DNA of 64,000 bases. It comes from Rotaria macrura (lineage: Eukaryota > Rotifera > Eurotatoria > Philodinida > Philodinidae). Positions 55,115 to 64,000 of the stretch are shown here, piece by piece; the stretch's first letter is position 1, and each line of letters begins with the position of its first letter. The DNA lies in NCBI GenBank assembly GCA_900239685.1, contig OENT01000041.1, positions 218,739 to 282,738 of the forward strand, given 5' to 3'. A program made the translations under genes and the position numbers. The notes beneath the pieces are model-generated. The model was given only the letters and a program-made list of their open reading frames with translations, ran no database searches and was not told the DNA's origin.

Positions 55115-55849
55115 AAATATCCTAGTCAGTTCGAATAGAAGAGCTAGTCAATCTTCTTCTTATGTACAAGGTCGAATCAATCTGTGAATACGACACAAGA
55201 AGCCAGTAGTAACACTTGTTTTGTATATAATCGATTGATAAATGCAATTTTTATTGAAAAAGTTATAAAACAATTTCTGCGAAATTTCGATTCACTCAAA
55301 AAGTTGTTTATAACGTTTTTAATATGACTCCTAATTTCTAAGCCAGCCATTATATAAGTATATGCCACTGATCGGCTGTAGCTCTAAAAACGAAATCCTA
55401 AATTCTACGACATTTTCAAGGGTAAATCATGGTTTGATCGAATGATAATGCCCTAGACCAATCAAGGATTCCGTTGAATAGTATATTGGCCTACTACTAA
55501 TATATTGCTTGGCTTTCATCGCAGTTCCAAGAGTAGAACATCACAACATACACAGCACAAAATGATCATCAGCCATTAAATGGGAAAACAATATTCTGTC
55601 ATAGCAAAACAAAACTATTGATCAAGGACCTGATGAACAAACTATAGATCACAAACCAGAATATTGTTAATAACTATATTTATTTCAATAAGAGTGAGTT
55701 TATCCATGGTAATATTTGATTTATACGTAGAATATAACCTGCACGACTCATCGCTGGCTAATTGTTACCACATCGAGAAGTTTGGTCAAAAACCCTTTTA
55801 ATTTTTGTATTCAAAACGTTTTGTTAATATACCTCGTGTGGAATTAAGG
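55115..55849. other. Intergenic, no gene seen
   Basis: AT-rich DNA with no domain-bearing frame; the minus-strand frame at 55177-55368 has no recognisable similarity. Confidence 0.45.
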
Positions 55850-56450
55850 CTGGGAAGTTATCGTTACCAAGCTGTTACGTTTCCAAGTAGTAGGTAACTT
55901 ATCCATTACCAATTACCAATAAATGGGCAACTTTTCCGTTACCAGTTGCCAGCTTACAATAACAGGCCGCTACCAGTTAGTTACTGGATAACGGAGTAAA
56001 GGGATATAAACCAATCCTCCAATGATCATCAAAAGAGGTTTTCAAGTAAAAAAAAACGAAATTCTAGAAAGTTCTATCAAAGTATATCAGGCTCGCGGAA
56101 TCCATGTTTTAAATCTCTATTTTCAAGATTTTGAGTTCATCTTTTTCGTAAAATAGTTTTCTTCGACGAAAATTTCAAGTGTTTGATTGAAATTTTATTT
56201 TTTCTCAGTAAACCAGTTTCTGCATTCAAAGATAAGTTTTCCGAGAAAAGGAGCAAAAGTCCAAATTTTCAAAATTCTGGTATGAGTTTCAGATTTTCGA
56301 AGCCCAACTTGCTTCAGCCAAACCTTTTAGAAATTCTTTGTTTTTCATGAAAACATCCTTTGCTAATAATTGGAGGAGTCGCTGATTCCGTCGCTCCGTT
56401 ACCGTTTCCGGGTAACTGGTAGCGGAAACGTTACCTGTTACTAAATGAAA
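55850..56450. repeat. GTTACC-rich inverted repeat, probable MITE
   Basis: The left part (about 55860-55998) and right part (about 56392-56445) are both dense in GTTACC/GGTAAC words. CCGCTACCAGTTA...AACGGAG on the left matches the reverse complement of CTCCGTTACC...AACTGGTAGCGG on the right. The 390 bp between are ordinary AT-rich DNA. This is the layout of a small non-coding inverted-repeat element; the outer ends and any target duplication could not be fixed. Confidence 0.5.
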
Positions 56451-57246
56451 TATTCTATTTCTATCTATATCAATTGTCAGCTGAACAAACAAGAATGGTG
56501 AGTTTGATTTTAGAAGTTACAATAGGATGAAATGTTTTTTTCTATTTGGAGCAAACATCCCATGCTGATCGTTTCGTCCACCAGAACCTGGCAGAACTAG
56601 AAGAAGAAATGCCTGAAAATTGTCGTGTTCTGTTGGAAAACACACGGTGTAACTGGAACACAGAAGTAGTCTCCTGGCCACAAACTTTCTTAATTTTTTC
56701 CTGTGAGTTCCGACTAACTCGCAGTGTCTTTCCGCAAGATGCGGCACACATCATGTGAAAAAAATTGGGAAAGTCTGTGTCGAAATACTGCTTCCATGTT
56801 CCGGTGATATCATGTGTTTTGCTGCAGAATACACTGATTCACAGTCATGGTTTCTGTCGGTTTCTGCAAAACACAGTTGTTTTTATAGAGATTGGGTGGT
56901 TTTTGCATTGAATGCTGGCTGAAAAATAGTTCTGCGATGGACCATAGCATTCGGCGAAACTTTCATTCAATGTTGAATCTTGAATTGTACAGAACTCCAA
57001 GTATGAAAAGCTCGTTATCAGTTATTAAAGATTAAGACTTTTTACGAAACCTAATTTCTACGAAACCTCAAAGGATTTCGATTTCGTTGCAAAACTTGGA
57101 GCTCTTTAGGGTTTTGTGTGACACTTTTTTTCAGTGTAACGCTCCAGATTTAAAAAAATATGATGTGACCATATGAACCAATTATTCGATTTGTTAGGTT
57201 GGAAATTAAGTTAGATACTCAATAGGTAAGTCAAATTGACGAATTC
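56451..57246. other. Repeat-like non-coding DNA
   Basis: Contains a loose inverted repeat (AACTGGAACACAGAAGTAGT near 56648 against ACTGCTTCCATGTTCCGGT near 56790), which explains the open frames on both strands at 56517-56758. A patch at about 57045-57090 repeats CGAAACCT, a word also found in the MITE at 57847. No gene. Confidence 0.4.
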
Positions 57247-57846
57247 ATTAACAGAATGGTTTAAGATCCCGTTCAACTAACGCAGCATTCATTTCTTCAA
57301 CTAAACGAATTTTTACATTCACTTCAAATGAAAATAAAATGAGAAATTTGAAAGAATGAGTTATATATCCATTTCCCAAAAAAAAAAAAACCATGTGCTG
57401 AAATACATTGTCCCACTGTAATTTGTGATGGTGGATCTTTTCTAGAAATATCAACAACTTTATTTTCAATATAATTTGAATCAATTTTACGACGTTGAGT
57501 CAAATCAATAATATTCACATGATCTGAATATTAAAATGAACTTAAAAACAAAACGAAACGAAAGCACGTTTGAGATCAAACTTTATTTGTTCACATAATT
57601 TCTACTCTATGACTAAATGATCAATGAAGAATTTATGTTTGTTGACATCTGTTCTTACAATGCAAGGAATGATACATTACTGAACGTAAAAAAGTTGGTG
57701 TTTGCTGATGATTTTTTTTCGACAGTTGTATTTTATCAAGCGTCAAGATTCGAGCGATGTTGCTACGCTGAAGCTCGCATTACTTTTCCGGGGGAGAAAG
57801 TCGAAATACAACATTATTCTAAATAATAAGCAATCACTCTTTCCTC

Positions 57847-58140
57847 TACACTCTAAAACACGGTTTTCTACTAAACCCTCCAAAAAGAGTTAAAACAACG
57901 AAACCTAAAAGATTTTTACTGTGTATCCAGGATAAGAACCATCTCCTACGAAACTTTCTTTAAGTTTCGTTCAGTATAGAAAAACGTTTCGGTGGAAAAT
58001 GCGGAACCCTTAGAGTTTCGCAGTTTTTAAAGACTCGTTTTTTAAGCTTTGGAAGGTCTGAGAATGCTTTTAGAAATCTCTGGAACTTTTTTTTTGGGGG
58101 GGGGGGTAGGGTTTAGTAGTGAACCAATATTTAGAGTGTA
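57847..58140. mobile_element. MITE with TACACTCTAAA ends
   Basis: 294 bp. Both ends read inward TACACTCTAAA, and similarity continues with CTACTAAACCCT about 20 bases further in on each side. The outer TA on each side fits a TA target duplication. There is no coding capacity. Near its right end a run of 9 T is followed by 11 G (58087-58106). The interior has repeated CGAAAC/GTTTCG words. It interrupts the unidentified minus-strand pseudogene. Confidence 0.7.
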
Positions 58141-58370
58141 GATCTTTGATTGCAGCTGAAAAGAAAACACTGATAATATAGCTCCATTTACATAAATTAC
58201 ATCGAGAATTTCTAGTTGTTCACTAAACATAATTGACCATCGTTTGTATAAATTACAGTTAATAGACCTTCTTTAACTAAAAGGCTAATTTATTCAGCAC
58301 GATTTCGTTCGGATAGCCTATAAAAAATCATAGTGAATGAATTTTTTTAAAATAATTTTAATAGTTCCAC

Positions 58371-58719
58371 TACCCAGGTCGACGATTACGGACTTCGTAT
58401 ACGGCTGTAAACGACCGTATACGCTCCCCAGACGACCGTAAACGGTCGTATTTTAGCGTTTTACATGGTCCAGTATTACGGTCGTATATCGCCGTATCGT
58501 ATACGGGCAAATACGATCGTATACGGAGAAATACGGTGGAATACGGAAACCGCTTACGGATTTTGTATACGAGGACCGTAAACGATCGTTTTTCTCTCCG
58601 TATATCGTCGTATTTCTCCGTTTACGACATGGAGATATACGATCGTAATACTGGACCATGTATTTTGTCGTATTTCTCCGTATACGGTCGTTTACGGCCG
58701 TGCTTGTTCGACCTGGGTA
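58371..58719. mobile_element. Foldback MITE with TACCCAGGTCGA ends
   Basis: 349 bp with a perfect 12-bp terminal inverted repeat, TACCCAGGTCGA, including a TA that may be the target duplication. Inside, a 28-bp near-perfect inverted repeat pairs 58463-58490 with 58634-58661, and the rest is packed with CGTATACGG-type words, themselves palindromic, so a single strand could fold almost end to end. No coding capacity. Its base composition, rich in CG, stands out sharply from the AT-rich flanks. It sits between two fragments of the pseudogene. Confidence 0.8.
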
Positions 58720-58936
58720 ATAATAATTTTCTAATTAAATCCTAGTTTCATAATTATTGCTTGTTTCTGCTAATATTACATTAAGAGAATCAGTCCGTAA
58801 ACTGTGAGTTTCATCCAATGTGACGTCCGGCGTGATTAATGAGTATTTTCCCATTAAAAGATTAATATATAATATTGCTAATGCGTATTTGTATATAGTG
58901 ACTAATAAAATGTGTCTAGTAGGGTAGAGCATTAAT

Positions 58937-59301
58937 TCATAGACGATTGGACGCTGTTTAACTTAACTAAGGTAAATGAGCGAGTTTTTGTGGCTGATTG
59001 ACATTGATAGATTATTAACACAGTCGTCTAATTCAATTAAAAAATGACATCATGGCTGATAAGCGAGTACTATCATATGGCGACACCTGGTATGCTCATT
59101 ATTTAAATACGGCGCGCTATCATATCGGTGGACGCGAACAAAGAATTATTCAATTGTATGTCTTTTGTCAGTATGTAGGGTGCATACTCGTCTAGTTATC
59201 ATTTCTCCCTCGGTTTCAATCTAACAGAATACTGTTGAGTTCACATGTATCTTATAAAATTAGGAATCAAAATACTGTTTATTGCAATTGCAGATGAGTT
59301 A
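58937..59301. other. Intergenic, no gene seen
   Basis: AT-rich DNA between the pseudogene and the next repeat; nothing recognisable. Confidence 0.4.
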
Positions 59302-59560
59302 TAACTCAGGACTGCGAAATCCACCAACATGTTGGTGGGTCGTTCCGACCGTCGGAAACGGGTATAAACCGAGGAATTACGGTGCTGATTTCCACCGGAT
59401 TTTACCGTAATCCGTCATACCATTTTAGGGACCGTTGGTTTTTGTTAGAAAACGGCCAGCATTTTTCACACTATTTGCCCCACTTTTCTGGTATGACAGA
59501 TTACGGCGACGCTTTATATCGTTTACGGGTGTTTACGGCCCGTTGTGTTTGACTTGGACA
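59302..59560. mobile_element. Degenerate relative of the TACCCAGGTC element
   Basis: About 260 bp with the same CG-rich, TTACGG-rich wording as the MITE at 58371. An internal inverted repeat pairs TTACCGTAATCCGTCATACCA (59402-59422) with TGGTATGACAGATTACGG (59490-59507). Its right end, read inward, is TGTCCAAGTCAAACACAACGG, similar to the ends of the foldback element at 61730. The left end is poorly conserved, so that border is approximate. Confidence 0.5.
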
Positions 59561-60299
59561 GTGAACACCGATAATACAGTAATGATTAGTTCACCTTTGT
59601 CAACAGTAACGATTATTCATATTTTTTCTTTAGAATGTTGATCCTGTAACAGGATAACTGCCACGACAACAGCAAATTCAAGAATATATAAACAATTTTA
59701 TGTTGAGTGCATGATGTGCATTATTGTATGTATAACAATCACTATTACGGTCACTATATAAATAATCCACAGCAACAACACCAGCTAATAAACGATGAGA
59801 TGATTCAACTTTTAATAGAAAGAATGCTTGATCATATCGAGAACACGTGAGATTTTAAATTTTGTCTTCGCATATAAACAATTTTCCTTATTAGTTCGAA
59901 ACTTAAACTAGTAATGATTCAGAAATCGAATACATGCATTATACAATCTAAATAAATAAGTTCCATACCGAACTTAAATAGGTTCAGCCAAAAGTACGAA
60001 TCCAGAAAATGTTCTTCTAATGTACTCGCAGAAGAATCTTTCTTAAGAGTGTATGTACACGCTGCAGATCTAATATTTATAATTGTATTTTTTCCTTATG
60101 TGATTGTAGACAAATCTCCTGATAAATATTTTACAATTTGTCTCAAGATGTGTTGGATGTGGATGGGAATTGAAAGAAAAGTGGCATTCTCGCCTGCATC
60201 CAAGTGATAACGAAACTATTGTAAGTTTTCGCATAGATAATTTGTACACAAACATATCTGTACACGAAAGAATTGAAGTATAATATTAGATATACTATT
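59561..60299. other. Intergenic, possible 5' part of a Penelope-like element
   Basis: No clear frame. A short protein-like stretch at about 59764-59850 (PQQQHQLINDEMIQLLIERM) is followed by a stop and is not assigned. It lies upstream of the decayed reverse transcriptase and could belong to it, which is speculation. Confidence 0.3.
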
Positions 60300-61375
60300 C
60301 AAAAAAAGAATGACAAAGGAACAACAATTCTTTTTAGTCGTACACAATTTATAAAACTTCTAGAATTAGCTAGTTTTGTGGTGCCATTTCGATTTCTACA
60401 CGAAACATGCATTCAGCAAGATGGAGTCTAGTATTGGGTTTTTACTTTACATCCGCATTAGCTGATATATTTTTATCAAAATTAGCACTAAAACAAAATA
60501 AATGATCAACTCTCAAGTCTCAATTATGAAAAAGATACGTAGACAACATTTTCTGTAACTTTTATAATTCTCAAAAAATCTCTAATTTTGATCTAAGATG
60601 CATTAACAAATGGCATTCGAATATCAATTTCACAGTTCAAGACGAAGAGAATGATCTAATAACATTTCTAGACATTCTAAGTAAAAGAGATAAAACTATT
60701 AAGAAATCTATAAACAACTCTATATAATAATGTCTATAAACTCGAACTTACACATGTTTTACGAAAGTGACGAAAGTTAGGACTATAATACGAACATAAA
60801 GTCATAAAAATATGAGTCGTTTGTTCAACCAAATCACATACAGACACGTAGAACTAAATCGACTTCGCAGCCAACATTAATAAGTAACGGATATCCAATT
60901 CATTTAATGAAAAGAAGACTACGTGAAGTCTATTGTATAGTAAATAGAATTAATAAGAAAAAAATGAGTACAATAACCATCAATAAAAAAAAGAAAAGGT
61001 TTTGTATTTTACTATATTATGATAATAAATCATTCTTATCAATACAACAAAATTTTAAAAAATATGTAATAATTTATTTCAACTTGTCATATGTAAATAA
61101 AATTTCGTATAATTTTCTCACTAAAATACACATTTCTTCCTATTCAAAATGTTCATGATGAGATCGCAAGCAATCAAAGAAATTAGTATATAAAATAAGT
61201 TATAATAATGGAGAAATATTTTACATAAAAGAAACAAACAGAACAAAAATAACTTGGCTAAAAGACCATCAGAAAAACATAAAGAAAATGTACGAAACAT
61301 CAAATATAGCAGAACGTATACATAATCAAATACATTTATTTCAATTTGGTGAATCCGAAACGTAACCAATAGAAA
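60300..61375 (+). mobile_element. Decayed Penelope-like retroelement (RT + GIY-YIG-like tail)
   Basis: Translation across several frames recovers reverse-transcriptase blocks in the right order: FIKLLELASF...CIQQDGV, a stop and frameshift, then TSALADIFLSKLA, another break, then RYVDNIFCNF in place of the usual YVDD. INKWHSNINFTVQDEENDL with ITFLDIL follows. The stretch 60895-61158 reads NGYPIHLMKRRLREVY and onward, typical of the connector after the RT. The last part, VYKISYNNGEIFYIKET with an H-containing helix and IAERIHNQ, resembles the GIY-YIG endonuclease of Penelope-like elements, with the YIG Gly changed to Lys. Many stops and frameshifts show it is dead. Such elements (for example Athena) are known from bdelloid rotifers; assignment to a particular clade is not possible here. 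Confidence 0.65.
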
Positions 61376-61729
61376 CTATTTCGAAATGATTTATAGTTAG
61401 AGCAAGTCTTTTTACAGAAGAAACTGAAGGGTAACTGATTAAAGATGTCAAATTAAAATAAAAATACTTTCGATAATCTTCATTATTACATCGATATATC
61501 AACAATACCACATAAATAATTACTACACTCCTTACATTACAACCAGCAATAACAAAAAAACAACATAACGAAGTCCCTAAGTGACTATTTTGTAAAACAT
61601 AATAAGTTCTTCGAACTTTTCAAAATTAATTCGAATTAATTTAAATGTGTTTCAGTTTGTAATCATGTTATCTTTAATCTTTTAATGTAATCTATCACAC
61701 GTGTAATGTCTCTCGTATTGATACATATA
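61376..61729. other. AT-rich flank between two elements
   Basis: No coding sequence; may include the 3' end of the Penelope-like element. Nothing further recognised. Confidence 0.35.
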
Positions 61730-63731
61730 TACCCGGGTCAAACAATGCTGCTATCCGTATTTTCAACGTAAAGGACGGGGGAACGTTTGTACACAAAATG
61801 GCTCTAAATACAAATCATTTTGAAAAGCGTTCTAAAATTCGATTTCATATTCCTTTCTACAAGAATAAAGGCATTCTGAAACTTTAGAACCATGCTTTCA
61901 AGCATTTCTAGAAGTTCTGTACTCCTGTCATAAGTATTACTCATTCCATAAGGTCATTCATAGGTTCAGGACAAAAGTGCTATGCACGAAGACAGTACAT
62001 TCAGAGATGATAGAGCTATTCGAGAGCTACAAAATGATCCCAATAGATGAAGGGAAATTTGCTCCGCTCGGAACCTTTATGGGACTAAGATCTCAATATT
62101 GCATGATAGTCCATATATTAAACAATGTGTCCTGGAAATTTTGGATATCGTTGATCGAACAAATTTCATTTTCGTAACATAGATGTGAACTTCCGAAATT
62201 GAAAAAAACGCATGTTAAGGTCGATTGGTATAAATAACTGCTGTAAAACTGGCCCGAATATAAGTGTTCGAGTAATAAGGTCACTAGGATTTTGAGGATG
62301 CTAGATTTCAGCCCAGAAGTGTAATCAGGAAGTGAAATTTTTGGGGAATGATGTTCAACAGAAATGATGCGTTCCTATCAGAAAATGTTTTCAATTAGAG
62401 TTTTCCAAAGAGACAAGTTGTTACCTTGATGTATATGAAAGATTTTCCGGTAAATGTGTTGCGTATTCCATTTTTCGGAAGTTAGTATTAATGTGCTTGT
62501 ATTTTGATGGGGTGATTTGAGATTTCGTCTTAAAATATCACTCAGTATCGAAGAAATAAGACTTGCACTTTTCAGAGTATTATTAATGTTTTACGTATTA
62601 CGGCGGATAAGAAATACTCAACAGAGTCACATTTGAGGACGGAATTTGAAATCATTCAATGAAAATCCATTTAGATTACTATTTAACTTGGAAAAGTTTG
62701 AAACTAAAAGCAATAGAAGACAAATCGTTCGCAGGCACGGGTCAAAAGCTTTTTCTTCGGCAAACACTAATCCGAAAACGTTTTCGACAGACACTCATCA
62801 TGTCAGTTGAACAATACTTCCCACTAACTTTACTTCAGTGCGACTCTTTTAACCTGAAATCTAGCATCCTGAAAAATCCTAGTCACAGCGGCGTGGGAGT
62901 ACTTATATTTATACCCTTTCCACAGTAGTCAGTTATTTTAGATCCTTCTAAATATCCACTGCTACATTTACGTAGCTTGTATCTATGCTAGGAATATGAG
63001 ATTCACTCAGTCAACCATAAACGAAATACCCAAGATACACTACTGTCTATTATATGGACTTTCACAGAAATCATACGTTATGATCCAGTAAACATTCCGA
63101 ACAGAGTAAACTTTCCGGTCTGTTTTGTAATCATTTTCTAAGTCTCTAAAATCTATGCTTAGACACAAAAAATGGCGATGATATCAGGATCAATAGTCGT
63201 GATCATATGAAGCATATACTATGACGTCTATTGGGGTTCTTCATTGAATTTCGATAGTGTGGCATGAGAAAATTCTCGAGCACAACAAACTTTCATTTGT
63301 ATCTTGTGATCCTGTTGTAGCTCTCGAATAGCTCTATCATCACTGAATGTACTTTCTTCGTGCACAGCACTTTTGTCCTGAAGCTGTGAATGGCCTTGTG
63401 GAATCGGTAATACTTATGACAGGGGTAGAGAACTTCTAGAAATACTTGAAAGCATGGTTCTAAAGTTTCAGAATGCCTTTATTCTTGTAGAAATAAATAT
63501 GAAATCGAATTTTAGAACGCTTTTCGAAATGATTTGTATTTAGAGCTATTTTGTGTTCGAATCCTCCCCCTTCCTTTGCTTCATGTTGCGGCACCATATA
63601 CGCGGCTGAAGTTTTCAATCAACGGGCGCATAATCTTGTTATGATAGGGATGTATTTCTTTGCCCGATATATTGCAAACGTATACAATCTGTTCATGCGT
63701 TGTAATGTAACCGTATCGTTCGACCTGTGTA
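61730..63731. mobile_element. 2-kb foldback element with long imperfect inverted arms
   Basis: The left arm (about 61776-62420) and right arm (about 62740-63585) are inverted copies. The outermost 250 bp are close matches: both arms share GGCTCTAAATACAAATCATT-type sequence, AAGCGTTCTAAAATTCGATT, GAACCATGCTTTCAAG-type and GATAGAGCTATTCGAGAGCT. Similarity then falls but continues inward to TTCAACAGAAATGATG. The right arm has extra blocks (about 63110-63300 and 63590-63700) that look like later insertions. The termini are TACCCGGGTCAAACAATGCTG on the left and, inward from the right, TACACAGGTCGAACGATACGG, related to the MITE at 58371. The open frames inside (61977-62177, 62659-62928) lie within the arms and show no domain. 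No transposase is seen, so it is non-autonomous. Confidence 0.75.
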
Positions 63732-64000
63732 GTACAGAGATCCGCGAGTCAATCAAAAAAGCGACTCGTCACCGCCTCGTCATATTGGCGAGTTGCTCAT
63801 TGTTGCCTCGCCTCGCCTTCTCACACTCCGACTCGTCACCGCCTCGCCTCGCCTCGCCTCGCCTAGAGTTTATAATAAAATAGTTATTTTTAGGTATTTT
63901 TTCAACCCCCCATAACAATCACTATCTTTTTATTTCATACAATCAAATAAAGAACATTTTATACATTTAAATAAGTTAAAAGAACAAACATATTAATGAT
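63732..64000. other. Window end, GC-rich then AT-rich, no gene
   Basis: Repeated GACTCGTCACCGCCTCG wording at 63760-63840 leads into a pentanucleotide repeat; after it the DNA returns to AT-rich. The open frame 63551-63883 spans the end of the foldback element and this repeat and is not credible as a gene. Confidence 0.5.
63840..63864. repeat. (CGCCT)5 tandem repeat
   Basis: Five perfect CGCCT units, preceded by several imperfect ones from about 63767 on (CCGCCTCG, TTGCCTCGCCTCGCC). It stands out in a window that is mostly A and T. Confidence 0.9.

Larger units (their letters stand above)
57256..58936 (-). pseudogene. Unidentified pseudogene broken by two MITEs
   Basis: Three minus-strand pieces have protein-like sequence. 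58738-58936 reads SLITPDVTLDETHSLRTDSL then NVILAETSNNYET. 58180-58340 reads LSERNRAE, stop, SLLVKEGLLTVIYTNDGQLC, then a one-base frameshift into LEILDVIYVNGAILS. 57256-57524 reads NIIDLTQRRKIDSNYIENKV, then SRKDPPSQITVGQCISAHG, ending KIRLVEEMNAALVERDLKPF and a stop. The pieces are separated by the MITEs at 58371-58719 and 57847-58140. A nonsense codon, a frameshift and the insertions argue for a dead gene. I do not recognise the family. Whether all three pieces belong to one former gene is inferred from order and strand. Confidence 0.45.

Noticed and set aside
56517..56758. Overlapping frames on both strands
   Set aside because: Explained by a loose inverted repeat in non-coding DNA; neither translation has a domain.
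63551..63883. 110-codon frame at the window end
   Set aside because: Crosses the boundary of the foldback element and ends in the CGCCT repeat.

Overview
The window is eukaryotic and AT-rich. It carries intron-containing genes on both strands, with many introns of only 45-90 bp (GT..AG) and a few of 0.7-3.1 kb. Gene content is animal: a haem-domain guanylate cyclase, a COP9 signalosome subunit and an Na+/K+-ATPase alpha chain. The short introns, low GC and a decayed Penelope-like element suggest a bdelloid rotifer, but this is inference; no rRNA or mitochondrial marker is present to settle it.

Layout. 1-2177 holds no gene. 2178-5589 (minus) is a 14-exon soluble guanylate cyclase-like gene. 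5590-12548 is about 7 kb without a convincing gene. 12549-13369 is adenine phosphoribosyltransferase, followed 325 bp later by a mitochondrial carrier of the SLC25A14/A30 type (13695-16329). A palindromic repeat whose centre is an assembly gap lies at 17251-17834. 21774-22407 is a small bZIP transcription factor. 25993-28490 is COP9 signalosome subunit 3. 28878-36537 is a compact cluster: a RING-H2 ligase, a BEN-domain gene and a second RING-H2 ligase. 36961-41931 is a secreted/transmembrane PLAT-domain protein with two PY motifs. 45859-50257 is a 19-exon Na+/K+-ATPase alpha gene with a one-base homopolymer frameshift.

The last 14 kb has no intact gene. From about 53.6 kb to the end it becomes repeat-rich: hairpin-forming repeats, TA-flanked MITEs, an unidentified pseudogene broken by two MITEs, a decayed Penelope-like reverse transcriptase with a GIY-YIG-like tail, and a 2-kb foldback element. 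The foldback shares its terminal sequence with two shorter elements nearby.

Coding exons were joined by hand from reading frame, GT/AG sites and remembered family similarity. Exon borders are therefore models, strongest where phase and family similarity agree (cyclase, APRT, carrier, COPS3, ATPase). The genes do not form an operon-like functional unit. The most interesting points are the cyclase with an intact haem sensor but altered catalytic residues, the PLAT-TM-PY protein, and the family of foldback/MITE elements with shared ends.
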